Shown: piece by piece, positions 7,983 through 15,519 of the stretch
Layout: each line of letters starts with the position of its first letter
Position numbering within the stretch: position 1 is the first letter of the stretch
From: Sulfitobacter sp. D7
GTDB lineage: Bacteria; Pseudomonadota; Alphaproteobacteria; Rhodobacterales; Rhodobacteraceae
Assembly (NCBI RefSeq): GCF_003611275.1
Contig: NZ_CP020695.1
Location: 129,277 to 193,276, forward strand
Length of the DNA: 64,000 nucleotides
Reading direction: 5' to 3'
Made by a program: the position numbers and the translations under genes
The notes under the pieces: generated by a model
Told to the model about the DNA's origin: nothing
Seen by the model: only the letters and a program-made list of their open reading frames with translations
Databases searched by the model: none

Positions 7983-8941
7983 GCGGCGATCTGATCGGCC
8001 CCGTCGCCGTGCTCGACGCGATGCCGGAGGATATGCAGAATAAAGTGCGCGGCTATGCCGAAGGGCTCGACCTGCGCTTTGCGGCGTCCTATTCCGAAGA
8101 GGATTTCGCCAAGGCGGTGAAAGGTGCCGCCTATATCGTTCCGCGCGGGCGCGGCCTTCCGGCGCCGGTGCTGCGGGGGGCCGATAGCGTGCGCCTCGTG
8201 CATCAATGGGGCACCGGCTATGACAAGATCCCGGTGGATCTGGCGAAAGAAATGGGCGTGACCGTGGCGCGCAGCCCCGGCGTTAACGCCCCCACCATTG
8301 CGGATCTCACCATCGGCATGATGATCGCCGCCCTGCGCCGCATTCCGCTGCACTATAACAACACCCGCGCGGGCAAGTGGATCGTGCCAGAGATCGTCCC
8401 CGGCGCGCGGGACCTCAGCAGTCAAAAGGTCGGGCTGATCGGTTTTGGTGCCATCGGGCAACTCGTGGCGAAACGGCTGACGGGCTTTGACTGCGAGGTG
8501 CTCTACTACCGCCGCTCAGGGGAGGCTGAAGGCACCAGCGCGCGCTATGCCGAGCGCGACGAAATTCTTGAGACCTGCGATATCGTCAGCCTGCACATGC
8601 CGCTGACGGAGGCGTCGCACCACACCATCGGCACGCCGGAACTGGCGCAGATGAAATCCGACGCCCTGCTGGTCAACACCGGACGCGGAGGGCTGATTGA
8701 TGAGGCGGCTCTGATCGACACGCTCACCCATAAACGCATCGCGGGCGCGGCCTTGGATGTGTTTACCGAAGAGCCTGTCGAGCCGGACAACCCACTTCTG
8801 CGGCTCGATAACGTCCTGCCCCTGCCCCACATCGGCGGCCACAGTGAGGATAACCTCAAACGTATGGTCGGCCATTGGACCAGCAACATCCGCGCCTTTC
8901 ACGAAGGGCGCGGGATCGACGAAAGCTGTATCGTCACCTAA
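7979..8941 (+). CDS. D-isomer-specific 2-hydroxyacid dehydrogenase
   Basis: 320 residues from the ATG at 7979 (4-bp overlap with the previous gene). The NAD(P) fold shows GLIGFGAIGQLVAKRL (G155-x-G157-x-x-G160). The catalytic triad is complete: Arg236 (NTGRGGLID), Glu265 (EEPVEPDNPL) and His284 (LPHIGGHSEDN). Where many NAD enzymes carry an acidic residue at the end of the second strand, this one reads YYRRSG, which would favour NADP; that is inference. The family interconverts 2-oxo acids and D-2-hydroxy acids (glyoxylate, hydroxypyruvate, 2-ketogluconate). As the last gene of the rightward unit it could reduce an aldolase product such as tartronate semialdehyde/hydroxypyruvate, or oxidise a hydroxyacid substrate. 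Confidence 0.88.
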   Translation: MSGDLIGPVAVLDAMPEDMQNKVRGYAEGLDLRFAASYSEEDFAKAVKGAAYIVPRGRGLPAPVLRGADSVRLVHQWGTGYDKIPVDLAKEMGVTVARSPGVNAPTIADLTIGMMIAALRRIPLHYNNTRAGKWIVPEIVPGARDLSSQKVGLIGFGAIGQLVAKRLTGFDCEVLYYRRSGEAEGTSARYAERDEILETCDIVSLHMPLTEASHHTIGTPELAQMKSDALLVNTGRGGLIDEAALIDTLTHKRIAGAALDVFTEEPVEPDNPLLRLDNVLPLPHIGGHSEDNLKRMVGHWTSNIRAFHEGRGIDESCIVT

Positions 8942-8946
8942 ACCAT

Positions 8947-8976
8947 GCCTCCGGCCTGAACCCTCAAGCCGGAGGC
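8947..8976. terminator. Bidirectional hairpin between convergent genes
   Basis: A perfect 9-bp stem (GCCTCCGGC / GCCGGAGGC) with a 12-nt loop, placed 5 nt after the hydroxyacid dehydrogenase stop and 7 nt before the stop of the leftward NIPSNAP gene. There is no strong T-run. Confidence 0.75.
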
Positions 8977-8983
8977 GTACCGC

Positions 8984-9298
8984 TTAACCTTCGAGCGGTA
9001 CGGGCATGAGGATCTTATTGGTCTGGCTCACGAGATATCCCGCCTCTGCGCTCTTCTTCAGATAAGCCTGCCACTCAGTATCCGCCGCCATCTGCGCGCG
9101 GCGTGCTGCGCGGTCGGCGGCATTCTCATAGGCCCAGATATGCACGAAGGAGTTCACATCCCCCGTCTCGACCTGAGCATAGATCACTGGCTCGCCAAGA
9201 GTACGCTTTTGGGCGGGAAAGCCGAACTCCGCATAGAGGGCGAGGTGTTTCTTGATCGTGCCGGGGCGGCAGCAATAGGTGCGGTGGTCGTAGATCAT
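8984..9298 (-). CDS. NIPSNAP-family small protein
   Basis: 104 residues from the ATG at 9298, which has AAAGG nine bases upstream; the longer reading enters the GntR gene and is rejected. The sequence begins MIYDHRTYCCRPGTIKKHL, then ALYAEFGFPAQKRTLGEP, SFVHIWAYENAADRAARRA and WQAYLKKS. This is the ferredoxin-like dimeric alpha-beta barrel pattern of NIPSNAP proteins (ELRTY..pG.., vvhlw.Y.d...R...R). The molecular function of bacterial NIPSNAPs is unsettled; they are often found in catabolic clusters for organic acids. It is the last gene of the leftward GntR-larE-larB-GntR unit, which ties it to that system. Confidence 0.8.
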   Translation of the reverse strand: MIYDHRTYCCRPGTIKKHLALYAEFGFPAQKRTLGEPVIYAQVETGDVNSFVHIWAYENAADRAARRAQMAADTEWQAYLKKSAEAGYLVSQTNKILMPVPLEG

Positions 9299-9323
9299 AA
9301 AGGGGCCTTTCGGGGTGTTGGCG

Positions 9324-10040
9324 TCATGCGATACCGGCGTGGTCGGTGATCCGGGCCCGCGCCTGCAACAGGTGATAGGCCATCGATACGCCCGCAACTT
9401 CGCTGTCGCCCGCACGGATCGCTTCAAGGATTTGGCGGTGCTCATTGATCACCACGTCGATCCGCGCTTGCGAGCCTTGGCGGGTCAGTTTTTGCGCCAC
9501 GTCGATCCCCTGTTCGATCGACTCGCGCGCGCAGTCGAGCATCTGAAGGAAAACCTCATTGCCCGAGGCCGCCGCGATGGCGCGGTGGAATTGGTAATCG
9601 GCATCGAAGGAAGGGTTGCGCGCCTGCATCGACGCCTCAAGCGTCTGCAGCGCGGCCTCGATCCGGGCGATATCCTTGGGGCTGGCCCGTTGCGCGGCCA
9701 TATGCGCGGTGGCTTTTTCAATCGTGATCCGCGCCTCCATCGCGCGCATCAGCCCGGCAACCGACCCCGCCGTGGCGTATTCGATCAGCTTTTCCGAAGG
9801 CCGCCGCCGCACAAAAGTACCCACGCCGCGCCGCGCCTCGACCAGCCCGTCCTCTTGCAATTTACGCAGCGCTTCGCGCACCACGGGGCGGGACACGCCA
9901 AAGGCTGTGGCGATCTGGTTTTCCGAAGGCAGCTTTTCGCCCTGCACCAGTTTGTTCGACACGATCTGCTCAAGCACCTGCCCGTAAAGCTGATCGGCCA
10001 GTGTCTGCCGTTTCTTGATCTTCAGTTTCGGTGTTGTCAC
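9324..10040 (-). CDS. GntR-family regulator, FadR subfamily (second in the lar unit)
   Basis: 238 residues, starting at a GTG at 10040, 3 nt after the larB stop. The GntR helix-turn-helix spans about residues 10-80: LADQLYGQVLEQIV, GEKLPSENQIATAFGVSRPV and VREALRKLQEDGLVE, with the wing GVGTFVRRRP. The FCD domain follows, with metal-binding residues in DADYQFHRAIAAASGNEVF, NEHRQILEAI and MAYHLLQAR. It lies between larB and the NIPSNAP gene inside a leftward operon that already begins with another FadR-type regulator. Two regulators of one subfamily in a single operon suggest that the system responds to two effectors or has two target sets. Confidence 0.9.
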   Translation of the reverse strand: MTTPKLKIKKRQTLADQLYGQVLEQIVSNKLVQGEKLPSENQIATAFGVSRPVVREALRKLQEDGLVEARRGVGTFVRRRPSEKLIEYATAGSVAGLMRAMEARITIEKATAHMAAQRASPKDIARIEAALQTLEASMQARNPSFDADYQFHRAIAAASGNEVFLQMLDCARESIEQGIDVAQKLTRQGSQARIDVVINEHRQILEAIRAGDSEVAGVSMAYHLLQARARITDHAGIA

Positions 10041-10043
10041 CGG

Positions 10044-10751
10044 CTACCCTCCCGCCGCGGCGCGGCGCATCATATTGGCCAGCCGCAAGGCCGAAGTCGC
10101 AGCCCCATAGCCGTTGTCGATATTCACCACCGTCACCCCCGGCGCGCAGCTGGCAAGTATCGAATCGAGCGCGACCCTCCCGCCGCGGGCCACACCATAG
10201 CCCACGGAGGTCGGCACACCAATGACCACCCCCGGCACCAGCCCGGCCACGACCGACGGCAGGGCCGCGTCCATCCCGGCGAAGACGATCACCACATCCA
10301 TTTCGCGCAACAACTCCTCCCGCGTGAGCAGACGCCAAAGCCCGGCCACGCCCACGTCTGACACTTCGGTCGCGTCCATTCCACCGTAAGCCAACGTACG
10401 CTTCGCCTCTTCCATCGGGGCATAGTCTGACGTCCCCGCGCTGACCAAACCGATGCGTGGGGTGCTGGCCAACGGGCCAACCTCTCCGAGAATGGCGGTG
10501 CGAGAGGCGGCGCAGTAATCAACCAACTGACGCATATTTTCTGGCAGGTCGCCGAACTGCTCTGCCGTCAGCCTGGTCAAGAGAAGCCTGCGCCCCTCCG
10601 TCGCCGCGTCACCGATGATCGCGGCGATTTGCGGCACTGATTTATGCTCGCAAAGCACGGCTTCTTCGATGCCGATGCGCCCCCCGCGCCCCCGGTCAAA
10701 GGTCACGTCCGGATGCCCGTCGGGGCCTTTCTCATTGATGGACAAATGCAC
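10044..10751 (-). CDS. larB: LarB: pyridinium-3,5-bisthiocarboxylic acid mononucleotide (NPN cofactor) biosynthesis, carboxylase/hydrolase step
   Basis: 235 residues, GTG start overlapping the end of larE by 20 bp. LarB carboxylates the pyridine ring of nicotinic acid adenine dinucleotide and hydrolyses the phosphoanhydride, giving the precursor of the nickel-pincer nucleotide. The C-terminal two thirds are the PurE-like AIRC domain: RIGLVSAGTSDYAPMEEAKR (~102-121), DVGVAGLWRLL, VIVFAGMDAALPSVVAGL, and IGVPTSVGYGVARGG. The N-terminal part (DVTFDRGRGGRIGIEEAVLCEHKS) corresponds to the EAVFC segment of the family. The pairing with larE in the same operon makes the call firm. No larC or larA homologue is visible in the window. 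Confidence 0.93.
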   Translation of the reverse strand: MHLSINEKGPDGHPDVTFDRGRGGRIGIEEAVLCEHKSVPQIAAIIGDAATEGRRLLLTRLTAEQFGDLPENMRQLVDYCAASRTAILGEVGPLASTPRIGLVSAGTSDYAPMEEAKRTLAYGGMDATEVSDVGVAGLWRLLTREELLREMDVVIVFAGMDAALPSVVAGLVPGVVIGVPTSVGYGVARGGRVALDSILASCAPGVTVVNIDNGYGAATSALRLANMMRRAAAGG

Positions 10752-11517
10752 TTCCTCTTGAATAGGCCCGCAGATCCACCGCGCGCCCGTCGTCCGTGGC
10801 CCGCCGGACCTGCGTCAGAATCGCCGCGCGCTTTTGGGCGGAAAGACCTTCGTAAATAGGCGGATCAAGCTCAACCACCCACCCCCCGCGCAAGCGTCTG
10901 CAGCGCAGGGTGACATTGCCCAACGCCGCACGCAGCAGGGTTTCGACGCGATCGATCACCGCCAGATCCGCAGGCTCCACCCGCAGGCCGGTCTCAATCC
11001 GGCTGGCCAAACAAGGGGCCGCGGGCAGTTCGGCCAGTTCCCCCAGCCCAAGCGCCCGCGCCAAGGCCCGCACATCGGCTTTTGACATCTGCGCATCGAC
11101 GAACGGGTGCAGCACGCTATGCTCCGCCGCAGCCTGCAAACCGGGGCGGTAGTCTGACAGATCGTCGGTATTGGTGCCCGCCGCCACCAACGGCCCCATC
11201 CGCGCCAATGTGCCATAGAGGTTCGACTTGCAGAAATAGCAGCGGTTCACCGGGTTGGCGCGGTAGGACGGATCGGCGAATTCGCCCGCATCTACCAGTT
11301 TCAGCGGCAGGCCCCAAGCGGCTGCAAAGTCTTTCACCCGGGCGGTCGCCGCCGAAGGGACCGCAGCCGAAACCGCGTGGCAAAGCGTAACCCCCTCCGT
11401 CCCCCGCACCTTGGCCGCGGCGGCAGAGAGGGTGAGGCTATCGATCCCCCCGCTAAGCGCGATGGTCAACGATGCGGGCCGCGCGAGGGCGGCTTGGAGC
11501 GCGGCAGGAACCGTCAC
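10732..11517 (-). CDS. larE: LarE: ATP-dependent sulfur transferase for nickel-pincer cofactor
   Basis: 261 residues from a GTG at 11517 that overlaps the GntR stop (GTGA). The PP-loop pyrophosphatase motif LSGGIDSLTL is at residues 21-30 and activates the precursor carboxylate by adenylation. Cys93 and Cys96 (NRCYFCKSNLYGTL) and Cys169 (APCLASRIETG) form the three-cysteine pattern of LarE proteins proposed to carry a [4Fe-4S] cluster that delivers sulfur catalytically. In the single-cysteine type, sulfur comes from sacrificing the enzyme's own cysteine. GTNTDDLSDYRPG is the substrate-binding segment. It is encoded directly before larB. Confidence 0.93.
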   Translation of the reverse strand: MTVPAALQAALARPASLTIALSGGIDSLTLSAAAAKVRGTEGVTLCHAVSAAVPSAATARVKDFAAAWGLPLKLVDAGEFADPSYRANPVNRCYFCKSNLYGTLARMGPLVAAGTNTDDLSDYRPGLQAAAEHSVLHPFVDAQMSKADVRALARALGLGELAELPAAPCLASRIETGLRVEPADLAVIDRVETLLRAALGNVTLRCRRLRGGWVVELDPPIYEGLSAQKRAAILTQVRRATDDGRAVDLRAYSRGSAFVHQ

Positions 11518-12269
11518 TCGCCCAACCCATCCTCTGTCTTGAGCTGCGCCAAGAGACGCCCGCTCGACATTTGAAGGTGGTCGCGCATCCGCTGGCGCGC
11601 CCGTTCGGCATCGCCCTGAGCAATAGAGGCCGCAATGTCATAGTGTTCCTGAATGGCGTCCCGGCTTTCGCCGCCGCGTTTCAATGCTTGCAAACGCCCG
11701 GCCAGCATCGTCTCGCGCAGGCTGGCGACAAGGTAGTTGAAAAGGCTGAGATAATAGCTGTTCCCGGTCGCCTCACAAACCGCGCGGTGAAAGGCGAGGT
11801 CGGCGCTGACCCCACTCGCAACCGCGGGGCCGCCGATTTTGTTGCTTTGGTCATAGGCGGCGGCGGCGCGCTGGATCTCCTGGCAGGCTTCGGGCGTTGC
11901 ACGGGCGGCAGCGATGGCGGCGGCTTCGATCTCAAGCCCCATGCGCAACTCTAGGATCTGCTCAAGCTTGCGCTGGCTTTCCATATCCCGCTCAGGAATC
12001 GCAAAGCCCTGCCGGGGCCGATCACTGGCCACAAATGCCCCACGCCCCTGCCGGCTGGAAAGCATGCCTTCCGCCTTGAGCCGCGAGACAGCCTCCCGGA
12101 TCACGGTGCGGCTGACATCGAAATCGCTGGCCAAGGTGGTTTCCGACGGCAGCACATCCCCCACGCCCCAGATGCCATTCACGACATTATGGCGCAGGAC
12201 TTCCGTCACTTGATCGCTGAGCGTCGCGCCATCGACGAGGAGCGCAGTCGCCTGAAGATTTCCAGTCAT
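11514..12269 (-). CDS. GntR-family regulator, FadR subfamily (first gene of the lar unit)
   Basis: 251 residues from the ATG at 12269, preceded by AAAGGA at a good distance; a TTG further upstream is in frame but lacks a site. The winged helix is at ~18-85 (LSDQVTEVLRHNVVNG, DVLPSETTLASDFDVSRTV, GRGAFVASDRP). The FCD domain carries the metal ligands in SADLAFHRAVCEATGNSYY, QEHYDIAASIA and MRDHLQMSSG. It is divergent from the TAXI-TRAP/TPP-enzyme operon, and inverted repeats with TGACA half-sites lie in the shared 254-bp gap, so it probably controls both arms. The stop overlaps larE. Confidence 0.9.
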   Translation of the reverse strand: MTGNLQATALLVDGATLSDQVTEVLRHNVVNGIWGVGDVLPSETTLASDFDVSRTVIREAVSRLKAEGMLSSRQGRGAFVASDRPRQGFAIPERDMESQRKLEQILELRMGLEIEAAAIAAARATPEACQEIQRAAAAYDQSNKIGGPAVASGVSADLAFHRAVCEATGNSYYLSLFNYLVASLRETMLAGRLQALKRGGESRDAIQEHYDIAASIAQGDAERARQRMRDHLQMSSGRLLAQLKTEDGLGE

Positions 12270-12305
12270 GATAACAACATCCTTTCGCCGATTGGAGCAC
12301 CTGTA

Positions 12306-12318
12306 TGACAAGCTGTCA
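12306..12318. promoter_or_regulatory. Inverted repeat TGACA-N3-TGTCA upstream of GntR/lar unit
   Basis: A perfect 5+3+5 dyad, 37 nt upstream of the GntR start in the divergent control region. On the minus strand the context reads ATTGACAG, which also precedes the related site at 12408. Candidate operator of the adjacent FadR-type regulator. Confidence 0.45.
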
Positions 12319-12407
12319 ATAATCAGTAACTAGGGCCATTCGCTGCATTACAAGCAGAATACAACATTACAAGTAAGAGGAAATCCCCCTAAATTTGTAT
12401 TTTTAAT

Positions 12408-12420
12408 TGACAGGCTGACG
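12408..12420. promoter_or_regulatory. Second, degenerate TGACA-N3-TGACG site in the same gap
   Basis: AATTGACAGGCTGACG shares ATTGACAG and spacing with the site at 12306 read on the other strand. It sits about 100 nt before the TAXI protein gene, where it could control the rightward operon. The remainder of 12270-12523 is AT-richer than its surroundings and holds no gene. Confidence 0.35.
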
Positions 12421-12523
12421 ATTCCCCCGCAGTCTGCGGTCCTACGGCAAGAGGATGTCAGGGGGGAGCCCGGAACCCATCCAGTTACTGCCGATACACA
12501 GTTAAAACTCGGGAGGAGTTTCT

Positions 12524-13483
12524 ATGTCACCAATGTTGAAATCACTGCGCCGCACAGCCGCGGCCACCATCCTTTTCACCGTCGCCGGCGTCGCCGCACA
12601 TGCGCAGAGCTTTGTCATGGCCACCGGCCAGCAGGGCGGGTCGTGGTATCCCGTGGGCGGCGCGATCAAGGCGATTGTTGAGCGTGAGAACCCAGGCATG
12701 GACATCACCGTCACGCCGGGCGCGGGCGTGTCCAACGTGGTCGGCGTGGACGCGGGCCGCTTTGGCATCGCATTCGCCAACTCGATCTCGACCGTGGACA
12801 GCCTGTCGGGCAAAGAGCCTTTCCGCAAGGCGACCACCAATGTCTGCAACCTTGGCATTCTCTATCCGCAGTATTTCCAGATCGTCGCGCTTGAGGATTC
12901 CGGCATCAAGACCATCGCCGACATGAAGGGCAAACGCCTGACCACGCAGCAGCTTGGCAACACCGGCGAATTCCTGACGCGCGAGCTTTTATCGACCGCT
13001 GACATGACGTTCGATGATCTCGATAGCGTGGCCAACACGTCCTATTCCGACTCTGCTTCGCAGATGAAAGACGGTCAGGCCGATTTCTTCACCCTTGGCT
13101 CGTCGCTGCCGACCGGTTCGGTCATGGATCTGGCATCCTCGCGCAAAATCCGTCTGATCGACGTGGACGAAGAGACCTTTGCCTATTTCAAAGACAAGAA
13201 CGCCGCCTTCCAGCGTCGCGAAGTCAAAGCGGGCGCCTATCCCGGTTTCGATGAGACCGTGCATGCGATCAGCTACGACACCCATATGGTCGCGCCCTGC
13301 GACTATGACGGTGAGATCATCAAATCGGTGCTCGGCGCGATTGCTGACAACAACGACAGCTTTGCCGCGATCAGCAAATCCATGGCTGACCTGACGGTTG
13401 AGGAAATGGCCACCGACATCGGCGTGCCCTTCCACCCCGCCGCGAAAGAGTTCTACGCAGAGCGTGGCGTCTCGGGGATGTAA
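12524..13483 (+). CDS. TAXI-family TRAP transporter solute-binding protein
   Basis: 319 residues with a Sec signal peptide (LKSLRRTAAATILFTVAGV, cleavage after AHA-Q near residue 27), so it is periplasmic. The mature part begins SFVMATGQQGGSWYPVGGAI, the classic TAXI opening with the binding-loop glycines. VTPGAGVSNV, FANSISTVDSL and LRYPQ/LYPQYFQ-type segments follow. TAXI proteins deliver a ligand, often a dicarboxylate or amino acid, to a fused TRAP permease. A strong GGGAGGAG site precedes the ATG. The fused permease lies downstream, and a TPP enzyme and FAD dehydrogenase follow in the same direction, so the cargo is probably their substrate (a 2-oxo or 2-hydroxy acid). Confidence 0.93.
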   Translation: MSPMLKSLRRTAAATILFTVAGVAAHAQSFVMATGQQGGSWYPVGGAIKAIVERENPGMDITVTPGAGVSNVVGVDAGRFGIAFANSISTVDSLSGKEPFRKATTNVCNLGILYPQYFQIVALEDSGIKTIADMKGKRLTTQQLGNTGEFLTRELLSTADMTFDDLDSVANTSYSDSASQMKDGQADFFTLGSSLPTGSVMDLASSRKIRLIDVDEETFAYFKDKNAAFQRREVKAGAYPGFDETVHAISYDTHMVAPCDYDGEIIKSVLGAIADNNDSFAAISKSMADLTVEEMATDIGVPFHPAAKEFYAERGVSGM

Positions 13484-13503
13484 TCCACCCCTGACGAGAA
13501 ACG

Positions 13504-13532
13504 GGTCGGCCGGGGCCATGCTCCGTCCGACC
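13504..13532 (+). other. Possible intercistronic hairpin after the TAXI gene
   Basis: GGTCGG and CCGACC pair around a partly complementary centre in the 130-nt gap between the binding protein and permease genes. Such a hairpin could stabilise the upstream mRNA and raise binding-protein levels relative to the permease. Weak evidence. Confidence 0.3.
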
Positions 13533-13613
13533 TACACCCCTAAAGGCCCTGCCCCGCGCATTCCGCGCGATGACGCATAAGGGCCGCCTTCCACTCTAGA
13601 CGCGAGAACCCCC

Positions 13614-15488
13614 ATGCAACTGTCGATCTTTCTGGACAAGATGCCCCTGATTACCCGTATAGCAAGGCTGATCCTGATCGGCATGGCTGCTTGGCATCTC
13701 TACGTCGCCTTCGTTGGCCCGCCTAACCCCTATATTATGCGCGGCGTGCACGTCGCCCTGGCGCTGCTGCTGATTTTCTTGACGGTGAACCGCAAGGGTC
13801 TGCGCAATGATGTGCCCAGTTGGTATGATGTGGTCATCGGGCTTATCGCGGCGGGGGCCGCACTCTATCCTTCCTTTAACCTTAATTACATCACGCAGCG
13901 GTTTCTCTACGTCGACCCTCTGATGCCGATGGATATCGTGGTGGGGATCACTCTTGTGGTTCTGCTGCTTGAGGCAACTCGACGGATGCTCGGGCCGATG
14001 CTGCCGATTACCGCCCTGCTGTTTCTCGGCTACGGTCTGGCTTTCACCTCCACCCTGCCGTCGGTGATCCTTGAGCAATTGTTCATGACACCCGAAGGCA
14101 TCTTCGGCATCCCGATCGCGGTCTCGGCAACCTATATGGTGCTCTTCATTCTCTTCGGCTCGTTGGTCGAGCGGATGGGCGTCGGACAGCTCTTTATGGA
14201 TTTTGCGGTGGCGCTTACGGGGCGTCAGGTCGGCGGCCCGGCCAAGGTGGCCTGTGTGACCTCCGGCCTCTTCGGCTCGGTCTCTGGCTCTGCCGTGGCC
14301 AATGTGATGACGACCGGCACCTTCTCTATTCCGCTGATGAAACGCATGGGGTTCAAACCCGCCTTCGCGGGCGCGGTTGAGGCCGTGGCGTCGACGGGCG
14401 GGCAGATCATGCCCCCCGTGATGGGGGCTGCGGCCTTTGTCATGGCGGAATATCTCGGCGTGGGATACCTGACGGTCGCGAAATATGCGCTGGCCCCCGC
14501 GGTTCTGTTCTATGTCGCGCTCTTCGCGGCGGTCCATTTTGAGGCCAAGCGCAAGGGCATCGGCTCAGTCCCGAAAGAGGATCAAGTGCCGCTGAAGATC
14601 GTGCTGCTTGAACGCGGCCACCTGTTCTTGCCGTTGGCGATTATCGTGGGCGTGCTGATGATGGGCTACTCTGCTCCCTATGCAGCACTTTGCGGTATCA
14701 TCTCGGTCGTGCCGGTCGCGGCCCTGCGCAAGACGACACGGCATTACGTCACCATCGACAACATCCTCGAAGCGCTTGAGGGCGGCGCGCGCAACGTGTT
14801 GGCGATTGCTGCGGCCTGTGCCTGTGCGGGCATCGTTGTGGGCGTGATCGACATCACCGGTCTTGGCCTCACCTTCTCGAACTTCGTGATCGAAGCGGCC
14901 CAAGACACGCTGGTCATCGCGCTGTTCCTGTCGATGATTGCGGGTATCATTCTTGGTATGGGAATGCCGACAACACCCGCCTATATCGTGCAGGTCGCCC
15001 TGCTGGTTCCGGCGCTGGTGAAGCTGGGCGTACAGGTCGAAGCGGCGCACCTCTTTGTGTTCTACTTCGCCATCCTGTCGGCCATCACACCCCCCGTCGC
15101 CATGGCGGTCTATGCAGCCAACACCCTATCGCACGCCAAGATCGTCGAGGCGAGTTGGGCTGCGGTGAAACTCGGTGCCACCGGCTTTATCGTGCCCTTC
15201 ATGTTCGTCTATGAACCGGCGATCCTGATGCAGGGTTCGGTCACCCAGATCACGCTGGTCCTGTTGCAGGCCACCATTGGCGTCATCCTGCTGGCCGCCG
15301 CCTTGCAGCGCTACTACTTCGGCAGACTGTCCAATGTGCTGTCGGTGGTGCTGTTCGGGGCGTCCTTGCTGCTGATCTACCCCGATCTGCGGCTCACCGC
15401 CTCGGGGTTGGTCATCGCGGGCGTTATCCTGGCCTTCCAAAAGGCCAGGAACCCCAACCCGAAAAGCCAAGCCGCCACACATACTTAA
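13614..15488 (+). CDS. Fused DctQM-type TRAP permease (TAXI system)
   Basis: 624 residues, almost entirely hydrophobic, with the small four-helix DctQ-like part (about 1-120) fused to the large DctM part. Segments typical of the DctM transport domain are GLFGSVSGSAVANVMTTG (~222-239), GGQIMPPVMGAAAFVMAEY, and IILGMGMPTTPAYIVQ (~443-458), with AILSAITPPVAMAVYAAN near 480-500. It runs on an ion gradient in the inner membrane and is served by the TAXI binding protein upstream. A TPP enzyme starts 31 nt after its stop, in the same presumed operon. Confidence 0.93.
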   Translation: MQLSIFLDKMPLITRIARLILIGMAAWHLYVAFVGPPNPYIMRGVHVALALLLIFLTVNRKGLRNDVPSWYDVVIGLIAAGAALYPSFNLNYITQRFLYVDPLMPMDIVVGITLVVLLLEATRRMLGPMLPITALLFLGYGLAFTSTLPSVILEQLFMTPEGIFGIPIAVSATYMVLFILFGSLVERMGVGQLFMDFAVALTGRQVGGPAKVACVTSGLFGSVSGSAVANVMTTGTFSIPLMKRMGFKPAFAGAVEAVASTGGQIMPPVMGAAAFVMAEYLGVGYLTVAKYALAPAVLFYVALFAAVHFEAKRKGIGSVPKEDQVPLKIVLLERGHLFLPLAIIVGVLMMGYSAPYAALCGIISVVPVAALRKTTRHYVTIDNILEALEGGARNVLAIAAACACAGIVVGVIDITGLGLTFSNFVIEAAQDTLVIALFLSMIAGIILGMGMPTTPAYIVQVALLVPALVKLGVQVEAAHLFVFYFAILSAITPPVAMAVYAANTLSHAKIVEASWAAVKLGATGFIVPFMFVYEPAILMQGSVTQITLVLLQATIGVILLAAALQRYYFGRLSNVLSVVLFGASLLLIYPDLRLTASGLVIAGVILAFQKARNPNPKSQAATHT

Positions 15489-15519
15489 ATCTTAGAACGA
15501 ACGAAACGGAGCCTTCTCC

